From an uncultured Oscillospiraceae bacterium (GTDB taxonomy: Bacteria > Bacillota > Clostridia > Oscillospirales > Oscillospiraceae): 8,468 bases of DNA. Numbering within the stretch: the stretch's first letter is position 1; every line of letters begins with the position of its first letter. The notes under the pieces are model-generated. The model was not told the origin of the DNA. It saw nothing but the letters and a program-made list of their open reading frames with translations, and ran no database searches. Made by a program: the position numbers and the translations under genes. The stretch lies in contig CAJOIG010000066.1 in assembly GCA_905234575.1 (NCBI GenBank), positions 1 through 8,468 of the forward strand, given 5' to 3'. Below are positions 1 to 7,324 of this stretch, piece after piece.

Positions 1-816
1 CGTGAAGACCACGGCCTGGGCGGCGATGGCGGTGGTGCCGAGGACGGACACGGTGCTCTGCACCACGAGCCGCCCAAGCTGGAACATCCCGTTTTCCACG
101 GCGCTGGGCAGGCCCACCCGCAGGACCCTTTGGATCATGGGCAGGTCAGGCCGCACCGGCAGGATGCCCCGCAGGGAGATGGGCCCCGGACGGCGCTGGA
201 CCCACAGCATGACGACGCAGCTCACGACGCGGCTCACGAGGGTGGCGACGGCGGCGCCGAGGACCCCGAGGCCGCAGCCGTAGATGAGGACGGCGTTCCC
301 GGCGACGTTCAGCACGTCCGCGCCGGCGGCGATGAGCATCGGGGCCCGGGAGTTGCCGACGGCCCGGTGCAGGGCCGCGCTTGCCGTATACAGGGCGAGG
401 AAGGGGTAGCTCGCCGCCGTGACGAGCATGTACAGCACGGCGGCGTCCATGACGGCGGGCTCCACCGTGCCGAAGATGAGGTCGAGGAGCGGCCGCCGCA
501 GCGCGATGATCACCAATGCCGTCCCCAGGGAGAGCGCGGCGCTGGCGTAGAGGACCTGGTGCGCGGCGCCGCGGGCGTCGGTCTCGTCGTCCCGGCCCAT
601 GTACTGAGCGCAGACGATGGTGCCGCCCGCCCCGAGGGCGGAGAAGAAGTAGAGCACCAGGAGATTCACCGCGTCCACGAGCGCTACGCCCGAGATCGCC
701 GCCTCGCCCACGCCGGAGACCATGAGCGTGTCCGCCACGCCCATGAGCCCGGTGAGCACCTGCTCGATCATGAGCGGCACCAGCAGCGCGCGGATCTGAC
801 GTTTCGTAAACAGCAT
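1..816 (-). CDS. MATE-family multidrug/cation antiporter, partial (N-terminal 272 residues)
   Basis: An inner-membrane exporter that would use a Na+ or H+ gradient to expel drugs or metabolites. The reading frame is open from the ATG at 816 to the left edge, so about 170-180 C-terminal residues of a usual ~450 are missing. Hydrophobic stretches near residues 10-33, 50-72, 88-107, 125-146, 159-179 and 184-206 fit the six helices of the first MATE lobe. Family-type motifs are visible: PLMIEQVLTGLMGVADTLMV (14-33), ALHRAVGNSRAPM (148-160), GLGVLGAAVATLVSR (182-196), and GLPSAVENGMFQLGRL (235-250), which opens the second lobe. The start is supported by the SD-like run AAAAGGAAG at 835-827, 10 nt upstream. 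The gene diverges from the helicase gene and shares its promoter region. The substrate cannot be inferred. The family call is firm; the subfamily is not. Confidence 0.93.
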   Translation of the reverse strand, partial: MLFTKRQIRALLVPLMIEQVLTGLMGVADTLMVSGVGEAAISGVALVDAVNLLVLYFFSALGAGGTIVCAQYMGRDDETDARGAAHQVLYASAALSLGTALVIIALRRPLLDLIFGTVEPAVMDAAVLYMLVTAASYPFLALYTASAALHRAVGNSRAPMLIAAGADVLNVAGNAVLIYGCGLGVLGAAVATLVSRVVSCVVMLWVQRRPGPISLRGILPVRPDLPMIQRVLRVGLPSAVENGMFQLGRLVVQSTVSVLGTTAIAAQAVVFT

Positions 817-848
817 GCGCTTCGGACTTCCTTTTTGGATTCGGAGCT

Positions 849-876
849 ATTATAATCCCGATTTCGGGAATTGCAA
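849..876 (-). promoter_or_regulatory. Sigma-A promoter for the MATE gene
   Basis: Read on the minus strand: TTGCAA at 876-871, a 16-bp spacer, then a perfect TATAAT at 854-849. The predicted start near 842 gives a leader of about 26 nt that contains the SD-like run at 835-827. The -35 hexamer is palindromic and is the same DNA used by the opposing helicase promoter. Confidence 0.75.
856..869. repeat. Small inverted repeat between the divergent promoters
   Basis: TCCCGA-TT-TCGGGA, with 6-bp perfect arms at 856-861 and 864-869. It fills most of the spacer of the MATE promoter and stops 1 bp before the shared -35 box. It could be an operator acting on both genes, but its short length leaves chance possible. 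Confidence 0.4.
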
Positions 877-899
877 GAGCCGGAGGGACGTGCTATAAT
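871..899 (+). promoter_or_regulatory. Sigma-A promoter for the helicase gene, extended -10
   Basis: TTGCAA at 871-876, a 17-bp spacer ending in TGC (an extended -10 TGn), then a perfect TATAAT at 894-899. Transcription should start around 905-907, only 2-4 nt before the ATG at 909, leaving no room for an SD sequence. The GGAGGG at 882-887 lies between the -35 and -10 boxes and would not be transcribed from this promoter. Confidence 0.8.
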
Positions 900-908
900 C
901 GAAAAGCT

Positions 909-3287
909 ATGGATATTTTTGCGAACGACTACATAGAGACCCGCCGGGCCGTCATCGCCCGGAACTTCCCGACCCTGAACGACCGGCAGCGGGAGGCCGT
1001 CCTCGCGACGGAGGGACCGCTGCTCATCCTTGCGGGGGCGGGCAGCGGCAAGACCACGGTGCTCATCAACCGCGTGGCGAACCTCGTGAAGTACGGCCGG
1101 GCGTCGGATTGCGACGTTCTCCCGCCCGACGCGGACGAGGAGAAGCTCGCTGTGATGAAGGCGTATCTCGACGGGGATGTCTCCCGCAAGCGGGAGGCGG
1201 AGGAGTATGCCGCCCTGGACCCGGTGGAGCCCTGGCGAATCCTTGCCATCACCTTCACGAACAAGGCCGCGGGCGAGCTCAAGGACCGCTTGAACGCCAT
1301 GCTCGGCCCCGCCGCGGAGGACGTCTGGGCCCGGACCTTCCACTCCGCCTGCGTGCGGATCCTGCGCCGAGACGCGGACCGTCTGGGCTACCCGACCTCC
1401 TTCACCATCTACGACACCGCCGACCGCACGGCGGTCATGAAGCGCGTCGTGAAGGACCTCAATAAGGACGAAAAGACCTTCCGGCCCAACTGGGTCCTCA
1501 GCGTCATCGACAAGGCGAAGGACGCCTTGCAGTCCCCGGAGGACTTCGCAGCCCTGGCGGAGAAGTCCGGCGACTACCGCCTGCAGACCGTGGCGCTCCT
1601 GTACCGGGAGTACGCCAAGCGCCTGTTCGACGCCGGCGCGATGGATTTCGAGGACCTCATCTACAACACCGTCCGCCTTCTGAAGGAGCACGGGGACGTG
1701 CTGGCCCACTACCAGCGCCGGTTCCGCTATGTGCTCATCGACGAGTACCAGGACACGAACCATCTGCAGTACCTGCTCGCGAGCCTTCTCGCCGCGGAGC
1801 ATAAGAACATCTGCGTCGTGGGCGACGATGACCAGTCCATCTATTCCTTCCGCGGCGCGACCATCGAAAACATCCTCTCCTTCGAGGAGGAATACCGGGG
1901 CTCCCGGGTCATCCGCCTGGAGCAGAATTATCGCTCCACCGGGCACATCCTGGAGGCGGCGAATGCCGTCGTGGCCCACAACGAGGGCCGCAAGCGGAAG
2001 AAGCTCTGGACCCGGGCGGGGGACGGCGACCGCGTCACGCTCTACGTCGCCCGCAGCGAGGAGGACGAGGCCCAGTATGTCGTGCGCCAGGTCCTCATGG
2101 CCGTGGAGCGCGGGGAGAACTTCCGGGACCACGCGGTGCTCTATCGCATGAACGCCCAGTCCCGCGCCCTGGAGCAGGCGTTCCTGCGAAACGGCATCCG
2201 GCCCCGCATCGTGAAGGGCAACCCCTTCTTCGAGCGGGCGGAGATCAAGGACATCATGGCGTATTTCTTCGTCCTGCTGAACCCGGCGGACGATCTGCGT
2301 CTGGCCCGGATCATCAACGTCCCCGCCCGGGGCATCGGCGCGACCACGCTCGAGCGGGCCCGGGGCCTCGCCGAGAGCAGCGGCCTGCCGCTGTTCACCG
2401 TCATCTCCCTCGCGGATCAGTTCCCGGAGCTTGCCCGCGCGGCGGAAAAGCTCAAGGCCTTCGCCGCCATGATGAACGAGCTCTCCGCCCTGACGCAGAC
2501 CGGCGGGCTCGGGGAGCTCTACGACGCCCTTCTCGAAAAGACCGGGTACGCCCGGGCGCTGCAGTCGTCGAACACCGAGGAGGACCGCAACCGCCTCGAA
2601 AACGTGCAGGAGCTCAAGTCCTTCATCGCCACACACGTCCGGCAGACCGGGGACGACAGCCTCGCGGGCTTCCTGGACGAGGTCAGCCTCTACACCGATC
2701 TGCAGAACGTGGACCCGGACGAGAACACCGTCACCCTCATGACCATCCACTCCGCAAAGGGCCTGGAATTCCCGACGGTCTTCGTCGTGGGCATGGAGGA
2801 GGGCGTCTTTCCCTCGCTCCAGGCGGACACGCCGGAGGCCATGGAGGAGGAGCGCCGCCTAGCCTACGTCGCCATCACCCGGGCCAAGCGCCGCCTCGTC
2901 CTCGTCAGCGCCCGCCAGCGCATGCTGATGGGGCAGACCGCCGCCCACCGGGTCAGCCGCTTCGTGGACGAGATCCCACCGGAGCACATCGACCGGCCTT
3001 ACGCGGACCTGCGCCCGACCTACTTCGACTTTGAGGATGTGCCGCAGCCCGCCCGGAGCGCCTGGCCGCCGCCGAAGCGCACGGTGCAGGCTCCGGCGCC
3101 GAAGCGGCAAATGCCCGCCGCGGACTATGCCGTGGGGGACCGGGTGCAGCACAAGGTCTTCGGGGAGGGGATCGTCCGCTCCCTGCAGCCCATGGGCGGC
3201 GACGCCCTGGTGGAGATCGAGTTCGACGGCGCGGGCGTGAAGCGCCTCATGCTGAAGGCCGCCTCCATGCACATGAAAAAGCTGTGA
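909..3287 (+). CDS. pcrA: PcrA/UvrD-type ATP-dependent 3'-5' DNA helicase
   Basis: Superfamily 1A helicase that unwinds DNA in nucleotide excision repair and clears RecA filaments or stalled polymerase. It has 792 residues against about 720-740 for usual PcrA. All motifs are intact: Q-motif LNDRQREAV (23-31), Walker A AGAGSGKT (42-49), Ia ITFTNKAAGELKDRL (114-128), Ic TFHSACVRILRR (143-154), II DEYQDTN (278-284), III GDDDQSIYSFRGA (305-317), IV LEQNYRST (337-344), V MTIHSAKGLEF (611-621), VI RRLAYVAITRAKRRL (649-663). A proline-rich linker (about 712-737) leads to the C-terminal Tudor-like tail (738-787), which in PcrA contacts RNA polymerase. Relative to Geobacillus PcrA there is a charged insert of about 41 residues between Walker A and motif Ia (about 63-108). 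No SD precedes the ATG, and the promoter predicts a near-leaderless mRNA. The family is certain; PcrA rather than another UvrD-like paralogue is likely from the tail. Confidence 0.96.
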   Translation: MDIFANDYIETRRAVIARNFPTLNDRQREAVLATEGPLLILAGAGSGKTTVLINRVANLVKYGRASDCDVLPPDADEEKLAVMKAYLDGDVSRKREAEEYAALDPVEPWRILAITFTNKAAGELKDRLNAMLGPAAEDVWARTFHSACVRILRRDADRLGYPTSFTIYDTADRTAVMKRVVKDLNKDEKTFRPNWVLSVIDKAKDALQSPEDFAALAEKSGDYRLQTVALLYREYAKRLFDAGAMDFEDLIYNTVRLLKEHGDVLAHYQRRFRYVLIDEYQDTNHLQYLLASLLAAEHKNICVVGDDDQSIYSFRGATIENILSFEEEYRGSRVIRLEQNYRSTGHILEAANAVVAHNEGRKRKKLWTRAGDGDRVTLYVARSEEDEAQYVVRQVLMAVERGENFRDHAVLYRMNAQSRALEQAFLRNGIRPRIVKGNPFFERAEIKDIMAYFFVLLNPADDLRLARIINVPARGIGATTLERARGLAESSGLPLFTVISLADQFPELARAAEKLKAFAAMMNELSALTQTGGLGELYDALLEKTGYARALQSSNTEEDRNRLENVQELKSFIATHVRQTGDDSLAGFLDEVSLYTDLQNVDPDENTVTLMTIHSAKGLEFPTVFVVGMEEGVFPSLQADTPEAMEEERRLAYVAITRAKRRLVLVSARQRMLMGQTAAHRVSRFVDEIPPEHIDRPYADLRPTYFDFEDVPQPARSAWPPPKRTVQAPAPKRQMPAADYAVGDRVQHKVFGEGIVRSLQPMGGDALVEIEFDGAGVKRLMLKAASMHMKKL

Positions 3288-3293
3288 GCGCGG

Positions 3294-3317
3294 CGCAAAA
3301 AAACCGATTGCGTTTTT
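3294..3317 (+). terminator. Weak intrinsic terminator candidate after pcrA
   Basis: CGCAA (3294-3298) pairs with TTGCG (3308-3312) across a 9-nt loop and is followed by five T (3313-3317). The stem has only 5 bp, so termination would be partial at best. Its 3' arm is also the -35 box of the next promoter. Confidence 0.3.
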
Positions 3318-3336
3318 CGGATAAGTATACTACAAT
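3308..3336 (+). promoter_or_regulatory. Sigma-A promoter for the degV gene
   Basis: TTGCGT at 3308-3313, a 17-bp spacer, then TACAAT at 3331-3336. The predicted start near 3343 gives a 45-nt leader with the SD AAGGGGAA (3373-3380) placed 7-9 nt before the ATG. The nearby TATACT at 3326-3331 has no matching -35 at the right distance. Confidence 0.65.
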
Positions 3337-3387
3337 AGTCTTCGCATTTCGTATGCAAGCATCAGCCGAAAAAAGGGGAACGGACCT

Positions 3388-4230
3388 ATGAAAGTCAAGA
3401 TCACGGCGGACAGCACCTGCGACCTCAGCGCGGAGCTCGTGGCCCGCTACGGCGTCACCATCGTCCCGCTCACGGTCACCTGCGACGGAAAAAGCTACCT
3501 CGACGGCGTGGAGATCGATCCGGACGCTCTCTTCAAGATCACCGAGGCCACGGGCGGTTCCGCGGCCACGGCGGCGGTGAACCTCGTGGCGTACCAGGAG
3601 GTCTTTTCTCATGCGCTGGAGAGCGCGGACGCCGTCGTCCACTTCACCATCTCGAGCGCCATGTCCGCCTGCTACCAGAACGCCTGCATCGCCGCGGAGG
3701 AGCTCGGGAACGTCTACGTCGTGGACAGCGAGAACCTCTCCACCGGCATCGGGCATCTCGTGCTGGACGCCTGCCTCATGGCGGACGAGGGCATGGACGC
3801 CGCCGCTATCAAGGCGGAGCTCGACGAGCGCAAGAAGAAGCTGGACGTCAGCTTCCTGCTGACCACGCTGGAGTATCTTCGCCGCGGCGGGCGCTGCACG
3901 ACCATCGCCGCCATGGGGGCGAACCTTCTGAAGCTCCATCCCTGCATCAACGTCGTGAACGGCCGGATGGGCGTCGGCAAGAAATACCGCGGCAATATGC
4001 AGACCTGCCTCGTGCAGTACGTCCGGGACAAGCTGGCCCAGCCGGAGACCGTCGATCCGAAGCGGATCTTCATCACCGATTCCGGCTTTGACGACGCCAC
4101 CCGCGACCTCGTGGAGGCCACCGTCCGGGAGTGCGTCCCCTTTGCGGAGATCATCCGCACCCGGGCCGGCTGCACCATTTCCTGCCACTGCGGCCCCGGC
4201 TGCCTCGGTATTTTGTTTTATCGAAAATAA
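3388..4230 (+). CDS. DegV/FakB-family fatty-acid-binding protein
   Basis: Members of this family bind one fatty acid and present it to the kinase FakA for phosphorylation, feeding exogenous fatty acids into phospholipid synthesis. They are soluble cytoplasmic proteins. The length of 280 residues is normal. Family landmarks are DSTCDLS (8-14), TISSAMSACYQNA at the ligand headgroup site (87-99; canonical SSGLSGTY), VVDSENLSTG (111-120), LRRGGRCT (164-171; canonical LRRGGRIS) and HCGPGCLG with the conserved His267. The usual TSQPS segment reads TAAVN (61-65), a variant I associate with Clostridial paralogues. The protein has a dozen cysteines, including C262, C266, C268 and C272 around the headgroup loop. 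No FakA gene is in the window; these binding proteins are often encoded away from it. It has its own promoter and a strong terminator, so it appears monocistronic. The family is firm; the lipid preference is unknown. Confidence 0.93.
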   Translation: MKVKITADSTCDLSAELVARYGVTIVPLTVTCDGKSYLDGVEIDPDALFKITEATGGSAATAAVNLVAYQEVFSHALESADAVVHFTISSAMSACYQNACIAAEELGNVYVVDSENLSTGIGHLVLDACLMADEGMDAAAIKAELDERKKKLDVSFLLTTLEYLRRGGRCTTIAAMGANLLKLHPCINVVNGRMGVGKKYRGNMQTCLVQYVRDKLAQPETVDPKRIFITDSGFDDATRDLVEATVRECVPFAEIIRTRAGCTISCHCGPGCLGILFYRK

Positions 4231-4244
4231 GCTGGTTTCTTTCC

Positions 4245-4284
4245 AGGGAGACGATCGCCAAGCCGCGGGTCGTCTCCCTTTTTT
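4245..4284 (+). terminator. Strong intrinsic terminator of degV
   Basis: GGGAGACGA (4246-4254) pairs perfectly with TCGTCTCCC (4270-4278) across a 15-nt loop and is followed by six T (4279-4284). It lies 15 nt after the degV stop and insulates the next gene. Confidence 0.93.
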
Positions 4285-4313
4285 ATTCCATATATGAAAT
4301 CGCGTTTGTCTCC

Positions 4314-4333
4314 GACTATTTCCAAAAATAGTC
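4314..4333. repeat. 20-bp palindrome just upstream of the -35 box (candidate operator)
   Basis: GACTATTT (4314-4321) and AAATAGTC (4326-4333) form perfect 8-bp arms around CCAA. The palindrome ends 1 bp before the TTGCTT -35 box. In this position a bound protein could activate or block RNA polymerase. It could also form an RNA hairpin in read-through transcripts, but no clean T-run follows. Confidence 0.65.
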
Positions 4334-4334
4334 C

Positions 4335-4363
4335 TTGCTTTTTGTTAAAATTTGGATTATAAT
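4335..4363 (+). promoter_or_regulatory. Sigma-A promoter of the AT-hook/coiled-coil gene
   Basis: TTGCTT at 4335-4340, a 17-bp spacer, then a perfect TATAAT at 4358-4363. The predicted start near 4370 gives a leader of about 59 nt. The promoter sits in the most AT-rich stretch of the window and is flanked and overlapped by palindromes. Confidence 0.8.
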
Positions 4364-4370
4364 ATCCAAA
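4351..4370. repeat. 20-bp palindrome centred on the -10 box (candidate operator)
   Basis: TTTGGAT (4351-4357) and ATCCAAA (4364-4370) form perfect 7-bp arms around a 6-bp centre that is exactly the TATAAT -10 hexamer. A dimer bound here would mask the -10 element and the transcription start, so repression is the expected effect. The binding protein is unknown. Confidence 0.7.
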
Positions 4371-4380
4371 AACGGATCAT

Positions 4381-4401
4381 TTGGCCGCGTTTTTCGGCCG
4401 A
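4381..4401 (+). other. Hairpin in the 5' leader of the AT-hook gene
   Basis: GGCCG (4383-4387) pairs with CGGCC (4395-4399) around a CGTTTTT loop, with weak extension by a G-T pair and a T-A pair. No T-run follows it, so it is not a terminator. It could stabilise the mRNA or affect initiation at the SD-like GGGGG at 4417-4421. Confidence 0.4.
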
Positions 4402-4428
4402 ATACTACGATATTATGGGGGTACAAGC

Positions 4429-4764
4429 ATGTCCAGACCCAAGGGAAGCAAAAATAAAAAGACCCTCCTCTCCGAGGCCCAGCTCGACGACAAGATCGCC
4501 GCGGCGGAGGCGGTCCGCAAGAAGCTCGTCAAGGAGGAGCAGATCCTCTCGAACGCGCTGGAGAACGCCAAGGTCCAGCTGAAAGCCAAGCGGAAGGAGC
4601 TCCGCACGACCGAGCGCCAGCTCGCGCAGCTCCGCCTGCGGAAGAGCCAGGCCGACGCCGACGCCGCGGCCGCCGTCCAGAAAAAGGAGATCGAAAAGGT
4701 CGTCTCCTCCCTGGTCAGCAGCGGCCGGTCCGCGGAGGAGATCCTGGACATGCTCGGCAAGTGA
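4429..4764 (+). CDS. Small protein with AT-hook-like N-terminus and long coiled coil; function unknown
   Basis: 111 residues. The N-terminus SRPKGSKNKK (2-11) resembles an extended AT-hook (core RPKGSKNK), a motif that binds the minor groove of AT-rich DNA. Residues about 14-90 are almost entirely charged and helical, rich in K, E, A, Q and L with no proline or glycine, and should form a coiled coil that dimerises. The C-terminus (86-111) forms a short separate helical segment, EKVVSSLVSSGRSAEEILDM. The layout suggests an H-NS-like or nucleoid-associated protein with the DNA-binding end first, but this is inference and I do not recognise a named family. The ATG at 4429 is chosen because GGGGG (4417-4421) lies 7 nt upstream and the AT-hook then starts the protein. 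An in-frame TTG at 4381 would add 16 poorly matching residues from within the leader hairpin. The gene stands alone between two terminators with a palindrome-rich promoter, so autoregulation is plausible. Confidence 0.85.
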   Translation: MSRPKGSKNKKTLLSEAQLDDKIAAAEAVRKKLVKEEQILSNALENAKVQLKAKRKELRTTERQLAQLRLRKSQADADAAAAVQKKEIEKVVSSLVSSGRSAEEILDMLGK

Positions 4765-4779
4765 CCCAACGGAACAATA

Positions 4780-4821
4780 AGACCCGACCGACGGAAATCC
4801 GCCGATCGGGTCTGTTTTTTT
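4780..4821 (+). terminator. Intrinsic terminator of the AT-hook gene, possibly bidirectional
   Basis: AGACCCGA (4780-4787) pairs with TCGGGTCT (4806-4813). An inner stem CGGA/TCCG (4792-4795 with 4798-4801) is present, and seven T follow at 4815-4821. On the minus strand the same hairpin lies 16 nt after the ATPase stop, is preceded by an A-run and followed by TATTGTT, so it may also end the converging metal operon. Confidence 0.9.
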
Positions 4822-4828
4822 GATGCGT

Positions 4829-6672
<1,844 letters not shown>

Positions 6673-6676
<4 letters not shown>

Positions 6677-6894
6677 TTCAGAACGATCTCGCAGTCCGGC
6701 TCCACCCGCTTGCAGCAGCGGACCGCCTCCGCTAGGATCGCCTCGAACCGGTCGTCGTCGGCGTCGAGGGTCAGCTTCTGGGTGAGGAAGCTCACGGACG
6801 CGTCGTTCACGCCGTCGAGCTTCTTGATGGCGTCCTCCATCTTCCGGGCGCAGTTCGCGCAGTCCAGGTCGATGAGCTTGTAGGTCTTTTTCAT
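6673..6894 (-). CDS. Stand-alone HMA metal-binding protein
   Basis: 73-residue heavy-metal-associated domain with a ferredoxin-like fold, cytoplasmic. It should bind a metal ion through Cys12 and Cys15 in LDCANCARKME (10-20), the variant of GMTCxxC common in Zn/Cd systems. The C-terminus RCCKRVEPDCEI (59-70) adds Cys60, Cys61 and Cys68, which could contribute ligands. One complete domain fills the whole protein, so it acts either as a metallochaperone or as the detached regulatory domain of the ATPase that follows. The start is firm: AGGAGAG at 6907-6901 lies 6 nt upstream. It sits 17 bp after the repressor gene and overlaps the ATPase gene by 4 nt, so the three genes form one operon. Confidence 0.92.
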
Positions 6895-6911
6895 GGCGTT
6901 CTCTCCTTTTT

Positions 6912-7280
6912 TTATTCGGAAATATGCTCGATGCCCTGGGCGATGATCTTGCGGACATGGTCGTCGTCCAGGGAGTAGAATACGGTCTTGCCCTCCCGCC
7001 GGGGCTTCACGAGACGGCTGGCCTTCAGCACCCGGAGCTGGTGGCTCACGGCGGACTGGGTCAGGCCGAGAAGCTGCGCGATGTCGCAGACGCAGAGCTC
7101 CGCTTCGAACAGGGCGTAGAGGATCTTCACCCGCGTGGAGTCCCCGAAGACCTTGAAAAGCTCCGCCAGGTCGTAGAGCGTCTCGTCGTCCGGCATATCC
7201 CGCAATACGCGGGCGACGGTGTCCTCGTGCACGCAGAGGAAGCTGCAGCGCTCGATGTCGTTTGCCAAAACCTCGTTCAT
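6912..7280 (-). CDS. cadC: CadC-type ArsR/SmtB metal-sensing repressor
   Basis: Winged-helix repressor that leaves its operator on binding Cd, Pb or Zn; 122 residues. The recognition region LGLTQSAVSHQLRVLKASRLV (71-91) and wing RREGKTVFYSL (94-104) are clear. The thiolate sensor site of staphylococcal CadC is conserved: Cys12, Cys16, Cys63 and Cys65 (ELCVCD) correspond to CadC Cys7, 11, 58 and 60. The second, alpha-5 site is also present: Asp106, His108, His119 and Glu122 against CadC Asp101, His103, His114 and Glu117. All eight ligands share one constant offset of +5, so no gaps lie between them. The ATG at 7280 is preferred because GAGGTG (7291-7286) lies 5 nt upstream; the in-frame GTG at 7286 falls inside that SD. 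It is the first gene of the metal operon, expressed from a promoter overlapped by its likely operator. Confidence 0.93.
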   Translation of the reverse strand: MNEVLANDIERCSFLCVHEDTVARVLRDMPDDETLYDLAELFKVFGDSTRVKILYALFEAELCVCDIAQLLGLTQSAVSHQLRVLKASRLVKPRREGKTVFYSLDDDHVRKIIAQGIEHISE

Positions 7281-7298
7281 GTCCACACCTCAAAAACA

Positions 7299-7324
7299 AA
7301 CACCTGAATAACTGTTCATATGTT
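7299..7324. promoter_or_regulatory. SmtB/CadC-type 12-2-12 operator
   Basis: Imperfect inverted repeat AACA-N2-TGAA-N6-TTCA-N2-TGTT centred at 7311/7312. The minus strand reads ATATGAACAGTTATTCAGGT, closely matching the core of the cyanobacterial smt and zia operators as I recall them. It covers the -10 edge and the transcription start of the metal operon, as expected for metal-relieved repression. Confidence 0.85.

Noticed and set aside
882..887. GGAGGG as the ribosome-binding site for pcrA
   Set aside because: It is 21 nt from the ATG and lies upstream of the -10 box, so the main promoter would not transcribe it. A GTG at 890 meets a stop after two codons.
768..2750. 660-residue open frame antisense to the helicase gene
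   Set aside because: It is a by-product of GC-rich codon use on the opposite strand. Its translation has no recognisable domain, it crosses the MATE start and both promoters, and the sense frame has every helicase motif.
4171..4203. Cys262/266/268/272 of the DegV protein as a zinc-finger-like site
   Set aside because: The loop aligns with the conserved His-containing ligand loop of the family, so I report the cysteines only as a variant.
4314..4345. The GACTATTT/AAATAGTC palindrome as a second degV terminator
   Set aside because: The stem is AT-rich and followed by CTTGCTTTTTG rather than an immediate T-run, and a strong terminator already lies at 4245-4284.
4381..4428. TTG start at 4381 adding 16 residues to the AT-hook protein
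   Set aside because: It lies inside the leader hairpin, close to the predicted transcription start, with no SD. The ATG at 4429 has an SD-like GGGGG and opens directly into the AT-hook motif.
6677..6958. Upstream extension of the ATPase frame to 6958
   Set aside because: The added 94 residues are arginine- and proline-rich shadow sequence over the HMA gene in another frame. The ATG at 6676, overlapping the HMA stop, is the natural start.
7284..7286. GTG at 7286 as the start of the CadC-type repressor
   Set aside because: The GTG is part of the SD sequence GAGGTG itself. The ATG 6 nt downstream has proper spacing and gives 122 residues.
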